Of a DNA stretch of 47,078 nucleotides, positions 39,103 through 47,078 are shown one piece after another. Where the stretch lies: contig NZ_JAAEQH010000214.1 of the NCBI RefSeq assembly GCF_024231755.1, forward strand, positions 1 to 47,078, given 5' to 3'. This DNA comes from Neptuniibacter sp. Lineage in GTDB: Bacteria > Pseudomonadota > Gammaproteobacteria > Pseudomonadales > Balneatricaceae. A model generated the notes under the pieces. The model ran no database searches. It saw only the letters and a list, made by a program, of their open reading frames with translations, and had not been told where the DNA came from. Numbering within the stretch: position 1 is the stretch's first letter; each line of letters begins with the position of its first letter. The translations under genes and the position numbers were made by a program.

Positions 39103-39124
39103 ATCCCCTCCTCAGTCAAAATGT

Positions 39125-39583
39125 TTACGCCTCCCTATACCTCACCATAAGATCGTAGTTGCCAAGGTGCGCCGCAGTAATTGTGTTATGCCCCATATCC
39201 AACACGGCGTCAGAGGTGAAGGTTGTATTTGTCGTTGCCATCTGCATGTAGCACAGAGGGTGCTGGACATCATCTGTTACGCTAACGGTCAATAGTGCGA
39301 ACCGAGATGGTGTAGCCGAGGCAACAGTTCTCATCCCCACACGTATTTTTTGGGCTGCACCATTAATGGCACCTGTAGCATTTATATTTCTCTTTAGGAA
39401 ACAGTCTGTCACGACAACTGTTCTGCCAAAGGTCCATCCATTCGAACCTGAACCAGCAGACAGAGAAGTTTCCAGCATATTCATGGAAACTGCAATGCCC
39501 GTGTGGAGGTCAATATTGCGGAACGTTACTTCATGAAAGACCCCCGTGTCAAACAGGGGGCAAAGTTCGCTGAAATCTGACAT
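39125..39583 (-). CDS. Capsid-adjacent protein B (possible decoration protein)
   Basis: 152 residues, paralogous to the adjacent gene over its full length (MSDFSE, TGVFHEV, FGRTVVVTD, DVQHPLCY, NYDLMVRYREA shared). Beta-rich and Ser/Thr-rich, with TTNTTFTSDAV. Position between the capsid and sugar genes suggests a head decoration protein and a candidate glycan acceptor. Confidence 0.55.
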   Translation of the reverse strand: MSDFSELCPLFDTGVFHEVTFRNIDLHTGIAVSMNMLETSLSAGSGSNGWTFGRTVVVTDCFLKRNINATGAINGAAQKIRVGMRTVASATPSRFALLTVSVTDDVQHPLCYMQMATTNTTFTSDAVLDMGHNTITAAHLGNYDLMVRYREA

Positions 39584-39584
39584 T

Positions 39585-40046
39585 TTATGCCTCCCTGTAT
39601 CTCACCATCAAATCATAATTCCCCGTGAAGGTCGTAGTCTCTGTAGCATGATTGAAATCTAGCACAGCGTCAGAGGTGAAAGTGGTTGAGGTTGATACTG
39701 TCATAGCATTGTAACACAGGGGATGTTGAACATCCACCGTCACACTAATTGTTATCAACGCAAAGTTTGTTGGTGTCGCTCCAGCGGTGCTTCTATGTCG
39801 CAACCTCATAATCATTTCTGGGTCGTTGGTCGGCGCTGTCGCGTTTACATACCTCTTTAGAAAAGCGTCAGTTACAACAACAGTCCTGCCGAATGAAAAA
39901 CCGTTCGCGGCAGTACCAGCAGTCAGAGAACTTTCCAACAGATTTGACGTGAAAGAAGTCCCCGTAGTTCTGCATATATTGTAGAAAGACACTTCATGGA
40001 ATACCCCTGTTTCAAAGATGGGGCAAATTTCTGAAAAATCACTCAT
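39585..40046 (-). CDS. Capsid-adjacent protein A (possible decoration protein)
   Basis: 153 residues, tandem paralogue of 39125-39583, one base from it. Many Thr/Ser runs (TSFTSNLLESSLTAG, TVSTSTTFTSDAV). Directly downstream of the first MptE/Maf-like gene. Same proposed role; no family is recognised. Confidence 0.55.
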   Translation of the reverse strand: MSDFSEICPIFETGVFHEVSFYNICRTTGTSFTSNLLESSLTAGTAANGFSFGRTVVVTDAFLKRYVNATAPTNDPEMIMRLRHRSTAGATPTNFALITISVTVDVQHPLCYNAMTVSTSTTFTSDAVLDFNHATETTTFTGNYDLMVRYREA

Positions 40047-40055
40047 TGTTAACTC

Positions 40056-41069
40056 CTAATCGTAGACTATATCTCCTAGCCTAGCTGTCCTATTTGGATG
40101 CACCACATCAATACTCCGAGTTTCACTTAGGAAAGGTTGCCCTGCTCTCATAATCTGCTTCGCCTGGGCGACCCCGTTCTTCAATGTCAACTGCCAGATG
40201 TTGGGTTCGTTGCCACTCTTACTGACCCCGAATATTCCCGCCTCCGTACAATTAAAAAACCACGCCGCCTCTGCCATCTGCCCGATAAACCACTCAGACA
40301 CGATCTTCAGCGTAAACAGCATTCGACTTGTGTAGACGACCCCGCCGTAGATGTCCACAGCGGGTTCGCGCTTGTACTCGTCCTTCTCGTCTGTACGATC
40401 AACGTAGTACGTTGTTTTTTTATCCTTATAGCTAAGTTCGTTTCCGACAAAAATAATGACCCCGCATCCAAATATTAGTATGGCAATTGCTATGCCTATA
40501 TTATACTGACTGCTCAAGGCCGGGAACAATTTCCCAATGCCGTTCACGGGCCTGTACCATTTCTGGAGTCTTGTCATCCACGGCTCGATGTCGCTGGCGA
40601 GGGCTAACCACCTTAATGGTCCCTGCCATATCTCCAACATCTGGGGGTAAGCAAAAACGTTCGCTATAAGGGTTATATCCTTAGTTAATGCCATATCCAA
40701 ACCATCAAAAAAGTCCCCCTGAGAATGGTGTGGATCGACGGTTATCACGTAGTCAGGTTTGATGCCACTGTCGAGCAGGTACTTCACGTTGCAAGAGATT
40801 GCGAATAGTACGAAATCCTTGTCGTGCTGTAACTCTCTCAACTCATCGAGTTGGTTGGCGAGGGCGGGGCTTGCACCTATCATCACGCAGGTTTTGCCCT
40901 TGTGGGCATCCTCCAGTTCTGCCGCCCACCGCTTCCCAGACTCCCTGAATAGTTTTCGGTTTATTCGGGTATTTTCTTCCCACAGAGCGCTGCCATGCTC
41001 ACCAGTCGCTTCAGCGGCCAACTTCGCATAACCCATCCAACCTTCATGTCGCTCTGCGTATTCAACCAT
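40056..41069 (-). CDS. MptE/Maf-like (DUF115) glycosyltransferase-type protein 1
   Basis: 337 residues. TCVMIGASPALANQLDEL, SCNVKYLLDSGIKPDYVI and TVDPHHS match the same MptE-like core as 37425-38444, and the C-termini also align (VVHPNRTARLGDIVYD). Lies immediately after the major capsid gene (3-nt gap). Two copies suggest two acceptors, or linkage and extension steps. Confidence 0.72.
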   Translation of the reverse strand: MVEYAERHEGWMGYAKLAAEATGEHGSALWEENTRINRKLFRESGKRWAAELEDAHKGKTCVMIGASPALANQLDELRELQHDKDFVLFAISCNVKYLLDSGIKPDYVITVDPHHSQGDFFDGLDMALTKDITLIANVFAYPQMLEIWQGPLRWLALASDIEPWMTRLQKWYRPVNGIGKLFPALSSQYNIGIAIAILIFGCGVIIFVGNELSYKDKKTTYYVDRTDEKDEYKREPAVDIYGGVVYTSRMLFTLKIVSEWFIGQMAEAAWFFNCTEAGIFGVSKSGNEPNIWQLTLKNGVAQAKQIMRAGQPFLSETRSIDVVHPNRTARLGDIVYD

Positions 41070-41072
41070 TAA

Positions 41073-42287
41073 CTACCCGACATCGACGAGCAGGCCATGA
41101 GCAGCGTCAGCGTTCCTGATTTCCAGGGTGTACTGACCTGAAATCTGCCATTTCTCATGCCTACCGGTTTTTGCCATTTTCTCCAAGTGCCACGAATCCC
41201 CGGCCAACGGCCTGAGTGCTACCCTGGACCTGTCCATAATCATCAACATACCGGCAGGGAACCACCTGTCAAGGACGACGGGCATTTCAACACCCATGTC
41301 AGTTATGAGAACATCTTTGTAATAACCAACCTTCCTCTCTCCCGGTTCCGCCCTTCGGATACCATTCTCCATCGCAGCGATAACTCTCTGCTGTTTTGGT
41401 CCGACAACAATGATGGGGTCTGCCGAATCGTCAAGACCACCCGCATCATAAATCTTGTAGGCGAGGTCATTGATGTCACTCAAAACAAGGGCGTTGCCAC
41501 TCCTTGCCGTGACCATCGTGTCCTCACGGGTGGCATCGTAATCAGGATCTCGCAACCTGTTAATTATACCAGTCATCGTCATCAACTCTGACGCGGCATC
41601 AGTGTAAATCACACCCGTCTGGGATATGCCCTGCGTGACAGAGAGCGCAAGTTCGCGCTTGATCTCCATCGTCCTCCGTTTAATCTGCAACTGGAGTTCA
41701 CTGACGACCGCCTCCATGTCCATCCCCTTACGAGTCTGGGTAATGGAAACCGCCCTCTCGAAGACCTGCATAAGATTGCTTCGCTTAGTCCTCGCTACAG
41801 ACGCATCGGAACTCGCGTCGTCATCATCGCTGTATGGCGATGCCACAACGTGCCATGTAGTAGTTAGCCCAGCCGTTACCCAAGTTGTCGAACCATAGGC
41901 TCCAGCAAGTTTCACACCAGCGGTCCCGAGAACACTCGTAACCTGTACGAGATAGTCAGTTCCACCACGCGGATCGACAGGTGCCAAGATCGAACCGTCA
42001 CGGATCATAGCCTTACCTGATGCCTGACTGGAAAAACTTGTGATAAACGTCAGGGTGGTACTCACTTCAGACGAGTAGGCTTCAAAAGAAGCCGGGTTAA
42101 GACCATCTTCGATCCAATCGCACATAATATTATGTGCAGGCGGTCCCATTTTAATATGTCCAAGAATCTCCCTGTCTCCCTTTAAGACAGCGGCCAACAC
42201 CTGGGAACAGTCTACCTTGTCTAACTTTGATGCCAGAGTCGCGGTCCACGCCGAATCCGTCATAAAGCCTGTACTCAAAATACTCAT
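41073..42287 (-). CDS. Major capsid protein (SU10-like, DUF5309)
   Basis: 404 residues. CDWIEDGLNPASFEAY near residue 60, a helical central region (AVVSELQLQIKRRTMEIKRELALS) and a C-terminal LIMDRSRVALRPLAGDSWHLEKMAKTG ... LEIRNADAAHG block match the SU10/DUF5309 HK97-fold major head protein. Follows the scaffold gene. Builds the icosahedral shell. Confidence 0.85.
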   Translation of the reverse strand: MSILSTGFMTDSAWTATLASKLDKVDCSQVLAAVLKGDREILGHIKMGPPAHNIMCDWIEDGLNPASFEAYSSEVSTTLTFITSFSSQASGKAMIRDGSILAPVDPRGGTDYLVQVTSVLGTAGVKLAGAYGSTTWVTAGLTTTWHVVASPYSDDDDASSDASVARTKRSNLMQVFERAVSITQTRKGMDMEAVVSELQLQIKRRTMEIKRELALSVTQGISQTGVIYTDAASELMTMTGIINRLRDPDYDATREDTMVTARSGNALVLSDINDLAYKIYDAGGLDDSADPIIVVGPKQQRVIAAMENGIRRAEPGERKVGYYKDVLITDMGVEMPVVLDRWFPAGMLMIMDRSRVALRPLAGDSWHLEKMAKTGRHEKWQISGQYTLEIRNADAAHGLLVDVG

Positions 42288-42318
42288 TGTCTATTACTCC
42301 TATTCTGCCAACCTGACA

Positions 42319-43146
42319 CTAATCTCTAAAAATTTCTCCAAACATAGTGTCAAGCACACCATCTGCATCACCTTTCTCCACAGCTTCCGCTATTGTAGCC
42401 GATGTATTCGGCTTCCGATCAACATCCCGTCCCGCTACCGTACTAGAATCAACTTCTGGCATATAGGCATTATTGTTTTGTGTTTTAGTTTCTGTCGTCT
42501 TTCCCGCGCCCATGAGTTCACGTAATTTGGCGAGTTGCTCATCATTCGGAGTCTCACCCAACAGGTAACCGAGCGCCTGCATGGAACCTTCCTTGACCTG
42601 CTGCTTCTTCAACTTCTCACCCTCCTCGAACAACTTCTTCACTCCTGCTGCCGAAGATCCAAGGTTCGGGTTTAGTGTCGCGGCATGTTTGGCCCATGCG
42701 TACTTCTCATTGAAATCTTTGATATTCTTACTGTCTAACTTTATTTCCTCAAGGACTTCCTCGATCCGGGTCAATCTCGCAGCTTCCATAGCCTTACTGG
42801 TTACTGCTCTCTCCGGGTCTGCGTAGAATGCCTCGCTGAAATCTTCAGGGGTGGTGTCAGTAGATTGTGTCGTGCTATACGACATACGCTGGTTCTCTTC
42901 AAGTTCATCTATCTTAGCCTGAAGTTCCTCGTTCGCCTCTGTCAACCCCTTATTTTCCTGTGAAACCTTCGTTGAAAAACTCTGGACATTTTTGTATCCT
43001 TCAAGAAGCGCATCTGCCGTCTTGAACTGTCCAAGATCCCCTTCCGCTTTTGGTGCTATACCTTCGCCTTTGTCCTGTGCGCTCTTGAGGTCCGCTTCGA
43101 TGGGTCCAAGGTCAACGTCAGGGAGGTTACTAATATCGTCTGCCAT
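42319..43146 (-). CDS. Scaffolding protein
   Basis: 275 residues, acidic and highly helical with a central coiled coil (SQENKGLTEANEELQAKIDELEE) and a Gln/Lys/Met-rich C-terminal half. Typical size, composition and position directly upstream of the major capsid gene. Confidence 0.7.
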   Translation of the reverse strand: MADDISNLPDVDLGPIEADLKSAQDKGEGIAPKAEGDLGQFKTADALLEGYKNVQSFSTKVSQENKGLTEANEELQAKIDELEENQRMSYSTTQSTDTTPEDFSEAFYADPERAVTSKAMEAARLTRIEEVLEEIKLDSKNIKDFNEKYAWAKHAATLNPNLGSSAAGVKKLFEEGEKLKKQQVKEGSMQALGYLLGETPNDEQLAKLRELMGAGKTTETKTQNNNAYMPEVDSSTVAGRDVDRKPNTSATIAEAVEKGDADGVLDTMFGEIFRD

Positions 43147-43166
43147 TTTCTGTTTAACTCCTCCTG

Positions 43167-43460
43167 TTAATTAATCTTTATTCGTGCTGTAATTATCACT
43201 TCCTTAGTCTTACCACCGTTTTCTTTCGTTTCGATAGAAAGATCGGACTGGTGTGATCTCAACACATCCCTAACCTTTTGAATTATTTCCTGTATCTTTT
43301 CTTCGTTGATGTAACCCAAAGTAAGATCAATTTTGTCTTTACAGTCACAATGTATTTCTGGTAATACCGAATCTTTTGATCCTAACTCTATTTTACCGAC
43401 AACAGGGACCGGGTTCTCCATGTCCCTATTTTCTCTCTGGCCAAAATATTTCTTTCCCAT
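43167..43460 (-). CDS. Hypothetical protein
   Basis: 97 residues with a CDC pair near residue 39 and a helix (EEKIQEIIQKVRDVLRSH) before a terminal beta strand. Lies between portal and scaffold genes; no recognised family. Confidence 0.55.
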   Translation of the reverse strand: MGKKYFGQRENRDMENPVPVVGKIELGSKDSVLPEIHCDCKDKIDLTLGYINEEKIQEIIQKVRDVLRSHQSDLSIETKENGGKTKEVIITARIKIN

Positions 43461-43478
43461 ATCCCCTCCAGAATGCCG

Positions 43479-43706
43479 TTAAACTTTAATATTTCCTGCC
43501 GGGTCGTTACCGTTCCCGGGTGCCACCTTCGAATCCTTCGGGCACGTGCCAATGGAACTCATCGGACCGATTATGGTCCCCTTACACTTACCTCCGCCAG
43601 CGTTCTTCTTAAACTTCGCCAGGGCGGTAGCCTTGGGTGGCCTTAAAGTTCTGTAAACCCCGGGTCTTTTACCCTGATTATTTTTCGGATGTCTCTGACT
43701 GTGCAT
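43479..43706 (-). CDS. Small basic protein
   Basis: 75 residues, very basic and Gly/Pro-rich (NNQGKRPGVYRTLRPPKAT), probably disordered. Overlaps the upstream gene by 29 nt. It may bind DNA or the portal; unproven. Confidence 0.5.
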   Translation of the reverse strand: MHSQRHPKNNQGKRPGVYRTLRPPKATALAKFKKNAGGGKCKGTIIGPMSSIGTCPKDSKVAPGNGNDPAGNIKV

Positions 43707-44040
43707 GTTTCAACCTCTCTTCTTCTAAAATTTTGTCCTTCGCCTCGATGGTGATTAGAATCCACTGGTAGAACTCTATCAGACCCTTCGCAATCCCCTT
43801 GTCTAAATCACTAGACAGAGTATTTGTAGCAATATCAATAAGGCGCATATGATTAAAAAAGTATTCCTCGATGTATTCCCAGGCAGAAGACTCAACCAGT
43901 CGAGACAGGCCGTTACCCGTTTCAATGATTTCTCCACGTCTGTCTCCGCCAGTAGCCGCCAAAGTCTTCTTGCGAACAGGATTATCATTGATCGTCTTAA
44001 GGATCTGTCTCTTTATCCTATGTGGTGGTAGCGCCCCCAT
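43678..44040 (-). CDS. Hypothetical helical protein after portal
   Basis: 120 residues, ATG with GGGGAGGGA upstream, overlapping the portal end by 23 nt. Basic N-terminus, then helices with aromatic residues (WEYIEEYFFNHMRLID). Unrecognised; possibly a head accessory factor. Confidence 0.5.
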   Translation of the reverse strand: MGALPPHRIKRQILKTINDNPVRKKTLAATGGDRRGEIIETGNGLSRLVESSAWEYIEEYFFNHMRLIDIATNTLSSDLDKGIAKGLIEFYQWILITIEAKDKILEEERLKHAQSETSEK

Positions 44041-45928
44041 TCCCTCCCCCTAACGATGGTCTACCTGCTGCCATCTTCTTAATCTTAGCCTCATACGCCT
44101 TAATCTTATTAGCGTCGATGTCAACTCCGACGTCCTTGACCTTCGCATATGCGGTTGCGATATCCTCCACCGCACCGGTGTACGACTTAACAGTCTCAGC
44201 GAGAAGTTTGTGAGTCTCCATCTTCTTCTCTTTAGTTTCAAGTTCGACCACCAAATCTTTGATGAACGCCTCTTTCTGCTGCTGTTTCTGCATACCCTGA
44301 ACCTCTTCAGGACTTAATTTCCTGAGAATCCTGTCGGCATTCTTAATGTCAATAGCGTCATACGCAGTAGTCAGGAGTTCAAACAGGTCCACCTTAAACG
44401 GTGTGTGGGCGCTCATTGTCGCCTCTGGCGGGATACTGACGGTCATATCCATAGCCGCCTGAATCTGCTGTTGGCGGAGTTCCTTGATGTGTGTCACGGA
44501 ACTGCCCATAGGCTTAAACATGAAGAATCGTCTGATCTGTTCTTCTGATAATCTGTAGAAACCGGCGTCCGGTTCACCGACAATCGCCTCCCAATCGTCC
44601 TTCTCCATATAGCGTCTATTGAGTAGGACAACCCTTGTGGCGATGTTCTGAAGTGTCGTAAATTCCGCCATCTTCACAGCAAGGTCCAACCTGTTCATGG
44701 AAGCCTGCTGAAGTTTCATGACTGTGGTAGGTTGTTCCTGATGCTGTGGCGTCATCCCCCTAGCATATCCGAAGAAGGATAGAGCATTTTCCATGTCATG
44801 CTCACGCTGTGCCTCCTCCTGATAGGAAGATTGTGTAACATCTGGAACAACGAGTGGTTCAACATCATTCAGATTCTCCAGCGGCCATATGGCACCGGGG
44901 CTGTAGTTCATCAGGTCATAGTTAATGTCAGCACCCTGTCTCGCCTTGATAATCTGCTGAATCACCAAGTCAATATTGTCCCGCCTCGCGGACCTTATCA
45001 AATTCTTATCTTCCTGAAGGTGTTCCAGCACTTCTGGAATGCCCATAGCGAAGAATTCCAGGGGAAGTGGCATGTACTTATACTGCACGACCGGCATGTC
45101 ATAGGGATATGGTGTTTCCACGTCACCTCTACTGTCCCTCAATATGACCCCCCTGTCAGCGAATGATATGACGTGACCTCCCGAAAGGTAGTGGATAGTT
45201 TCCACATTGTCCGGGTCAACCTCAAATGCCGTGATACCACAATCCTGCAATAACCTCTCATGCCACTTATTGTCGGAGCTGGACTCGTTGGGTGATCTCA
45301 CCTTGTTGGCATTCTTGAATATCCCCTTCTTCCCGAGTGTCTGAACATCTTCGACACTCATAAACTCCCTGACGAAGACACCCTTGGACTTTGTGACCCT
45401 TCTCGCACCAGCGATTGGGAGTACATTCCAGAAGTCATGTGTCTTCAGGAGTGGTAGACGATACCTGCCGTCGCGGTCCCACTTCGGGTAGACCCCGAGG
45501 TAGGAGTTGCCAAGCATGGCACCACCCTTGTAGAAGTCAATCATCTCCTCGAAGAACTCAACATCTTCATGGCTAACCTGATGGTGCAGCACCTTCGAAA
45601 CCTGATCGGCCAGTTTAATCGGGTCTATGCCCTCTTTCTTCAGGGTTAGAATCTCAGTTTCCCGAGGTTCCGTGGCGAAGAAAGGTATCTGAGCAAATAG
45701 GGTCTGCACCATGAGTGCGGTCGTGTCCTCGACAAATGCGAGGATGTCCCTCGATCTCGTCCTGTTCACATATGGCCAATCCGCCTCTGATACGCCTGAA
45801 CCAAACCGGTACAACTTGTAGTGTCTCTGTGCCCTGTCAAAATAGGGTTCACACCACTCTTCTGAGGCGTCAAATCTCTTCAGCAACCACTCTAATGTTT
45901 TCAGATCCTTCTTGGATGGTTCTCTCAT
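44018..45928 (-). CDS. Portal protein
   Basis: 636 residues, abutting the terL stop. N-terminal helical region with YVNRTRSRDILAFVEDTTALMVQTLF, a central wing (GGAMLGNSYLGVYPKWD, YKYMPLPLEFFAMGIPEV) and a helical C-terminal crown with NADRILRKLSPEEVQ and a Gly-rich tail. This matches large podovirus/P22-type portals, which form the dodecameric DNA gate and docking site for terminase and adaptor. Confidence 0.8.
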   Translation of the reverse strand: MREPSKKDLKTLEWLLKRFDASEEWCEPYFDRAQRHYKLYRFGSGVSEADWPYVNRTRSRDILAFVEDTTALMVQTLFAQIPFFATEPRETEILTLKKEGIDPIKLADQVSKVLHHQVSHEDVEFFEEMIDFYKGGAMLGNSYLGVYPKWDRDGRYRLPLLKTHDFWNVLPIAGARRVTKSKGVFVREFMSVEDVQTLGKKGIFKNANKVRSPNESSSDNKWHERLLQDCGITAFEVDPDNVETIHYLSGGHVISFADRGVILRDSRGDVETPYPYDMPVVQYKYMPLPLEFFAMGIPEVLEHLQEDKNLIRSARRDNIDLVIQQIIKARQGADINYDLMNYSPGAIWPLENLNDVEPLVVPDVTQSSYQEEAQREHDMENALSFFGYARGMTPQHQEQPTTVMKLQQASMNRLDLAVKMAEFTTLQNIATRVVLLNRRYMEKDDWEAIVGEPDAGFYRLSEEQIRRFFMFKPMGSSVTHIKELRQQQIQAAMDMTVSIPPEATMSAHTPFKVDLFELLTTAYDAIDIKNADRILRKLSPEEVQGMQKQQQKEAFIKDLVVELETKEKKMETHKLLAETVKSYTGAVEDIATAYAKVKDVGVDIDANKIKAYEAKIKKMAAGRPSLGGGNGGATTT

Positions 45929-47078
45929 CTACATCGTTCCTCGCCGTCTGACGGCATATGCCTTTTCCTGTCTCGCCTTAACCATGTCAATCAGCTTCTT
46001 CTCACTCGCCTGTGACCTGAATACCGGTTCTTCCATACAGATGTAGCGGACAATATCGGCAAAATCTTTAAATTCTTCCAGGGGTTTGTCATTCTTCGGG
46101 TTGTACTGGTAGTTGAATAGGTGATGAATCGGACCACCCTTGCCCTTGCATCTGTCCATAAACAGGATGCCAGGCTTCGACTGTCCGGTCAGGACTGAGT
46201 AGTGGTGTGACACATACTCCCTAACCACCTTATGTCCCAACTCAACGTCACCGGGTCTGGACTGAGACAGGATAATGTGTCCCAACCCACGCTTTCTCAA
46301 TTCACCTTCCCACGTCTTCCCCTCACGATCTTCTCTCACACCATATTTAGAGTCGAGTATTATCCACTTGGGTTTAGAATACCCGTGTTCCTCACGTTTC
46401 ATCCGAATTTTCCTGACCGTAGAATCAAGGTCAGGGTCTTTCAGAAGGAGGTAGTCATACACGTAGATGCGATTACGTGGTTTGTCGTAAATCTCAATCT
46501 CTTCCGGGGCTACCGCAGCGAACAGGTAGCAGGATGCTCGGGCGTCGTGTGGGTCAATACCCTCTATTTTCATCCAATCCCGAGGCACCGTGAAGTCTTC
46601 GCAGATGTGTACATCTCTGTCAAGCATCTTATAGACCAACCCTGAAAGGTGTTTCCAAAGGCCCTTCTCTCGGGCTTCCCTCTCTTCAGGGTCCAGAGTC
46701 TTCAGATACTCGTCAATACCCGCCTTCGGGATGAAACCCATCATCCTGCCACACGTCGGGCAGGTCTTAGTCGGTCTTAGGAGGTTATAATTGTCATCAA
46801 GTGTCCTATTTTCCGGTATATCCAGATCGCACTTGAAACACCAGTCAATACAGTTCTCCCATATTTCGCCACGCATGACTGCGATTTCATCATCATCACC
46901 ACCATTATTCGCGGCTTTCAGGGAGTATTCGTCATAAATGTACGCCTCTTTAAGTGGCGTCATCGTAAACCACGACGGGGCGTTCGTGACCACCTTACCA
47001 CGTTCCGCCGCCTGGAGTATCGCCTTTGGTGGCGGTTCGTCCCAATGCGCCCAATGAACGTCAATCCCCTCAAAATCA
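45929..47078 (-). CDS. terL: Terminase large subunit, C-terminal part (N-terminal part at 1-605)
   Basis: Continues the frame from 1-605 through the 141-bp overlap. It contains an inserted zinc ribbon (CFKC ... CPTC, about residues 235-264 of the joined protein) and the RNase H-like nuclease with acidic positions in IEGIDPHDARA and WIILDSKYGVRED. The nuclease cuts concatemers at headful or site ends. The TAG stop at 45929 abuts the portal start. Confidence 0.93.
   Translation of the reverse strand, partial: DFEGIDVHWAHWDEPPPKAILQAAERGKVVTNAPSWFTMTPLKEAYIYDEYSLKAANNGGDDDEIAVMRGEIWENCIDWCFKCDLDIPENRTLDDNYNLLRPTKTCPTCGRMMGFIPKAGIDEYLKTLDPEEREAREKGLWKHLSGLVYKMLDRDVHICEDFTVPRDWMKIEGIDPHDARASCYLFAAVAPEEIEIYDKPRNRIYVYDYLLLKDPDLDSTVRKIRMKREEHGYSKPKWIILDSKYGVREDREGKTWEGELRKRGLGHIILSQSRPGDVELGHKVVREYVSHHYSVLTGQSKPGILFMDRCKGKGGPIHHLFNYQYNPKNDKPLEEFKDFADIVRYICMEEPVFRSQASEKKLIDMVKARQEKAYAVRRRGTM
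46938..47078. repeat. Terminal direct repeat, right copy
   Basis: Identical to 1-141. See the left copy for interpretation. Confidence 0.95.

Noticed and set aside
1-47078. tRNA genes, lysogeny genes (integrase, CI-like repressor) and reverse transcriptase
   Set aside because: None recognised on either strand; the palindromes alone do not show lysogeny.

Overview
The window is one complete tailed-phage genome presented as a linear unit. Its first 141 bases recur exactly as its last 141 bases (1-141 = 46938-47078), and the large-terminase reading frame runs in frame through that junction. The molecule is therefore circular or circularly permuted with a unit of 46,937 bp. The virion genes (portal, SU10-like major capsid protein, adaptor, nozzle, ejection-type proteins, two tailspikes) suggest a short-tailed, podovirus-like phage. 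A Gram-negative host is suggested by a phage-encoded outer-membrane barrel, a lipoprotein signal and two textbook sigma-54 promoters. No species can be named from the sequence alone.

Layout. A roughly 1.4-kb control region (3697-5124) separates two divergent arms. It holds palindromic operator-like sites, a diverged 57-bp repeat, a hidden two-helix membrane ORF and two -24/-12 promoters facing right. The rightward early arm (5125-17079) is a dense run of small, often overlapping genes: phage-conserved proteins of unknown function, many zinc-ribbon proteins, an ASCH-like protein, a pentapeptide-repeat protein, a metallophosphoesterase, a RuvC-like resolvase, SSB, a Rad52-type annealase and a protein with a phage replication C-terminal domain. 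It also contains a probable structured RNA (13281-13612) and ends in an array of five one-gene cassettes, each closed by an integron attC-like site (15690-17090). No polymerase, helicase, primase, integrase or RNA polymerase gene was found, so replication probably borrows the host machinery.

The leftward late arm starts near 4318, runs through position 1, re-enters at 47078 and continues to 17084. In transcription order it encodes small zinc proteins, a lipoprotein and a barrel, terminase small and large subunits, portal, scaffold, major capsid protein, then a 10-kb sugar/sulfation island, then adaptor, nozzle, fibre-like proteins, ejection proteins, tailspikes and a lysis cluster.

The island (31613-41069) lies inside the head module. 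It encodes a CMP-nonulosonate cytidylyltransferase (NeuA-like), a NeuB-like synthase broken by an in-frame TGA, two MptE/Maf-like (DUF115) glycosyltransferase-type proteins, three sulfotransferases, a radical SAM protein, a class IV aminotransferase and a methyltransferase. Two tandem Ser/Thr-rich capsid-adjacent proteins sit between the glycosyltransferase-like genes. The simplest reading is a system that decorates the virion, or a host surface protein, with an activated and possibly sulfated nonulosonic acid. This function is inferred from gene content and position and has not been shown.
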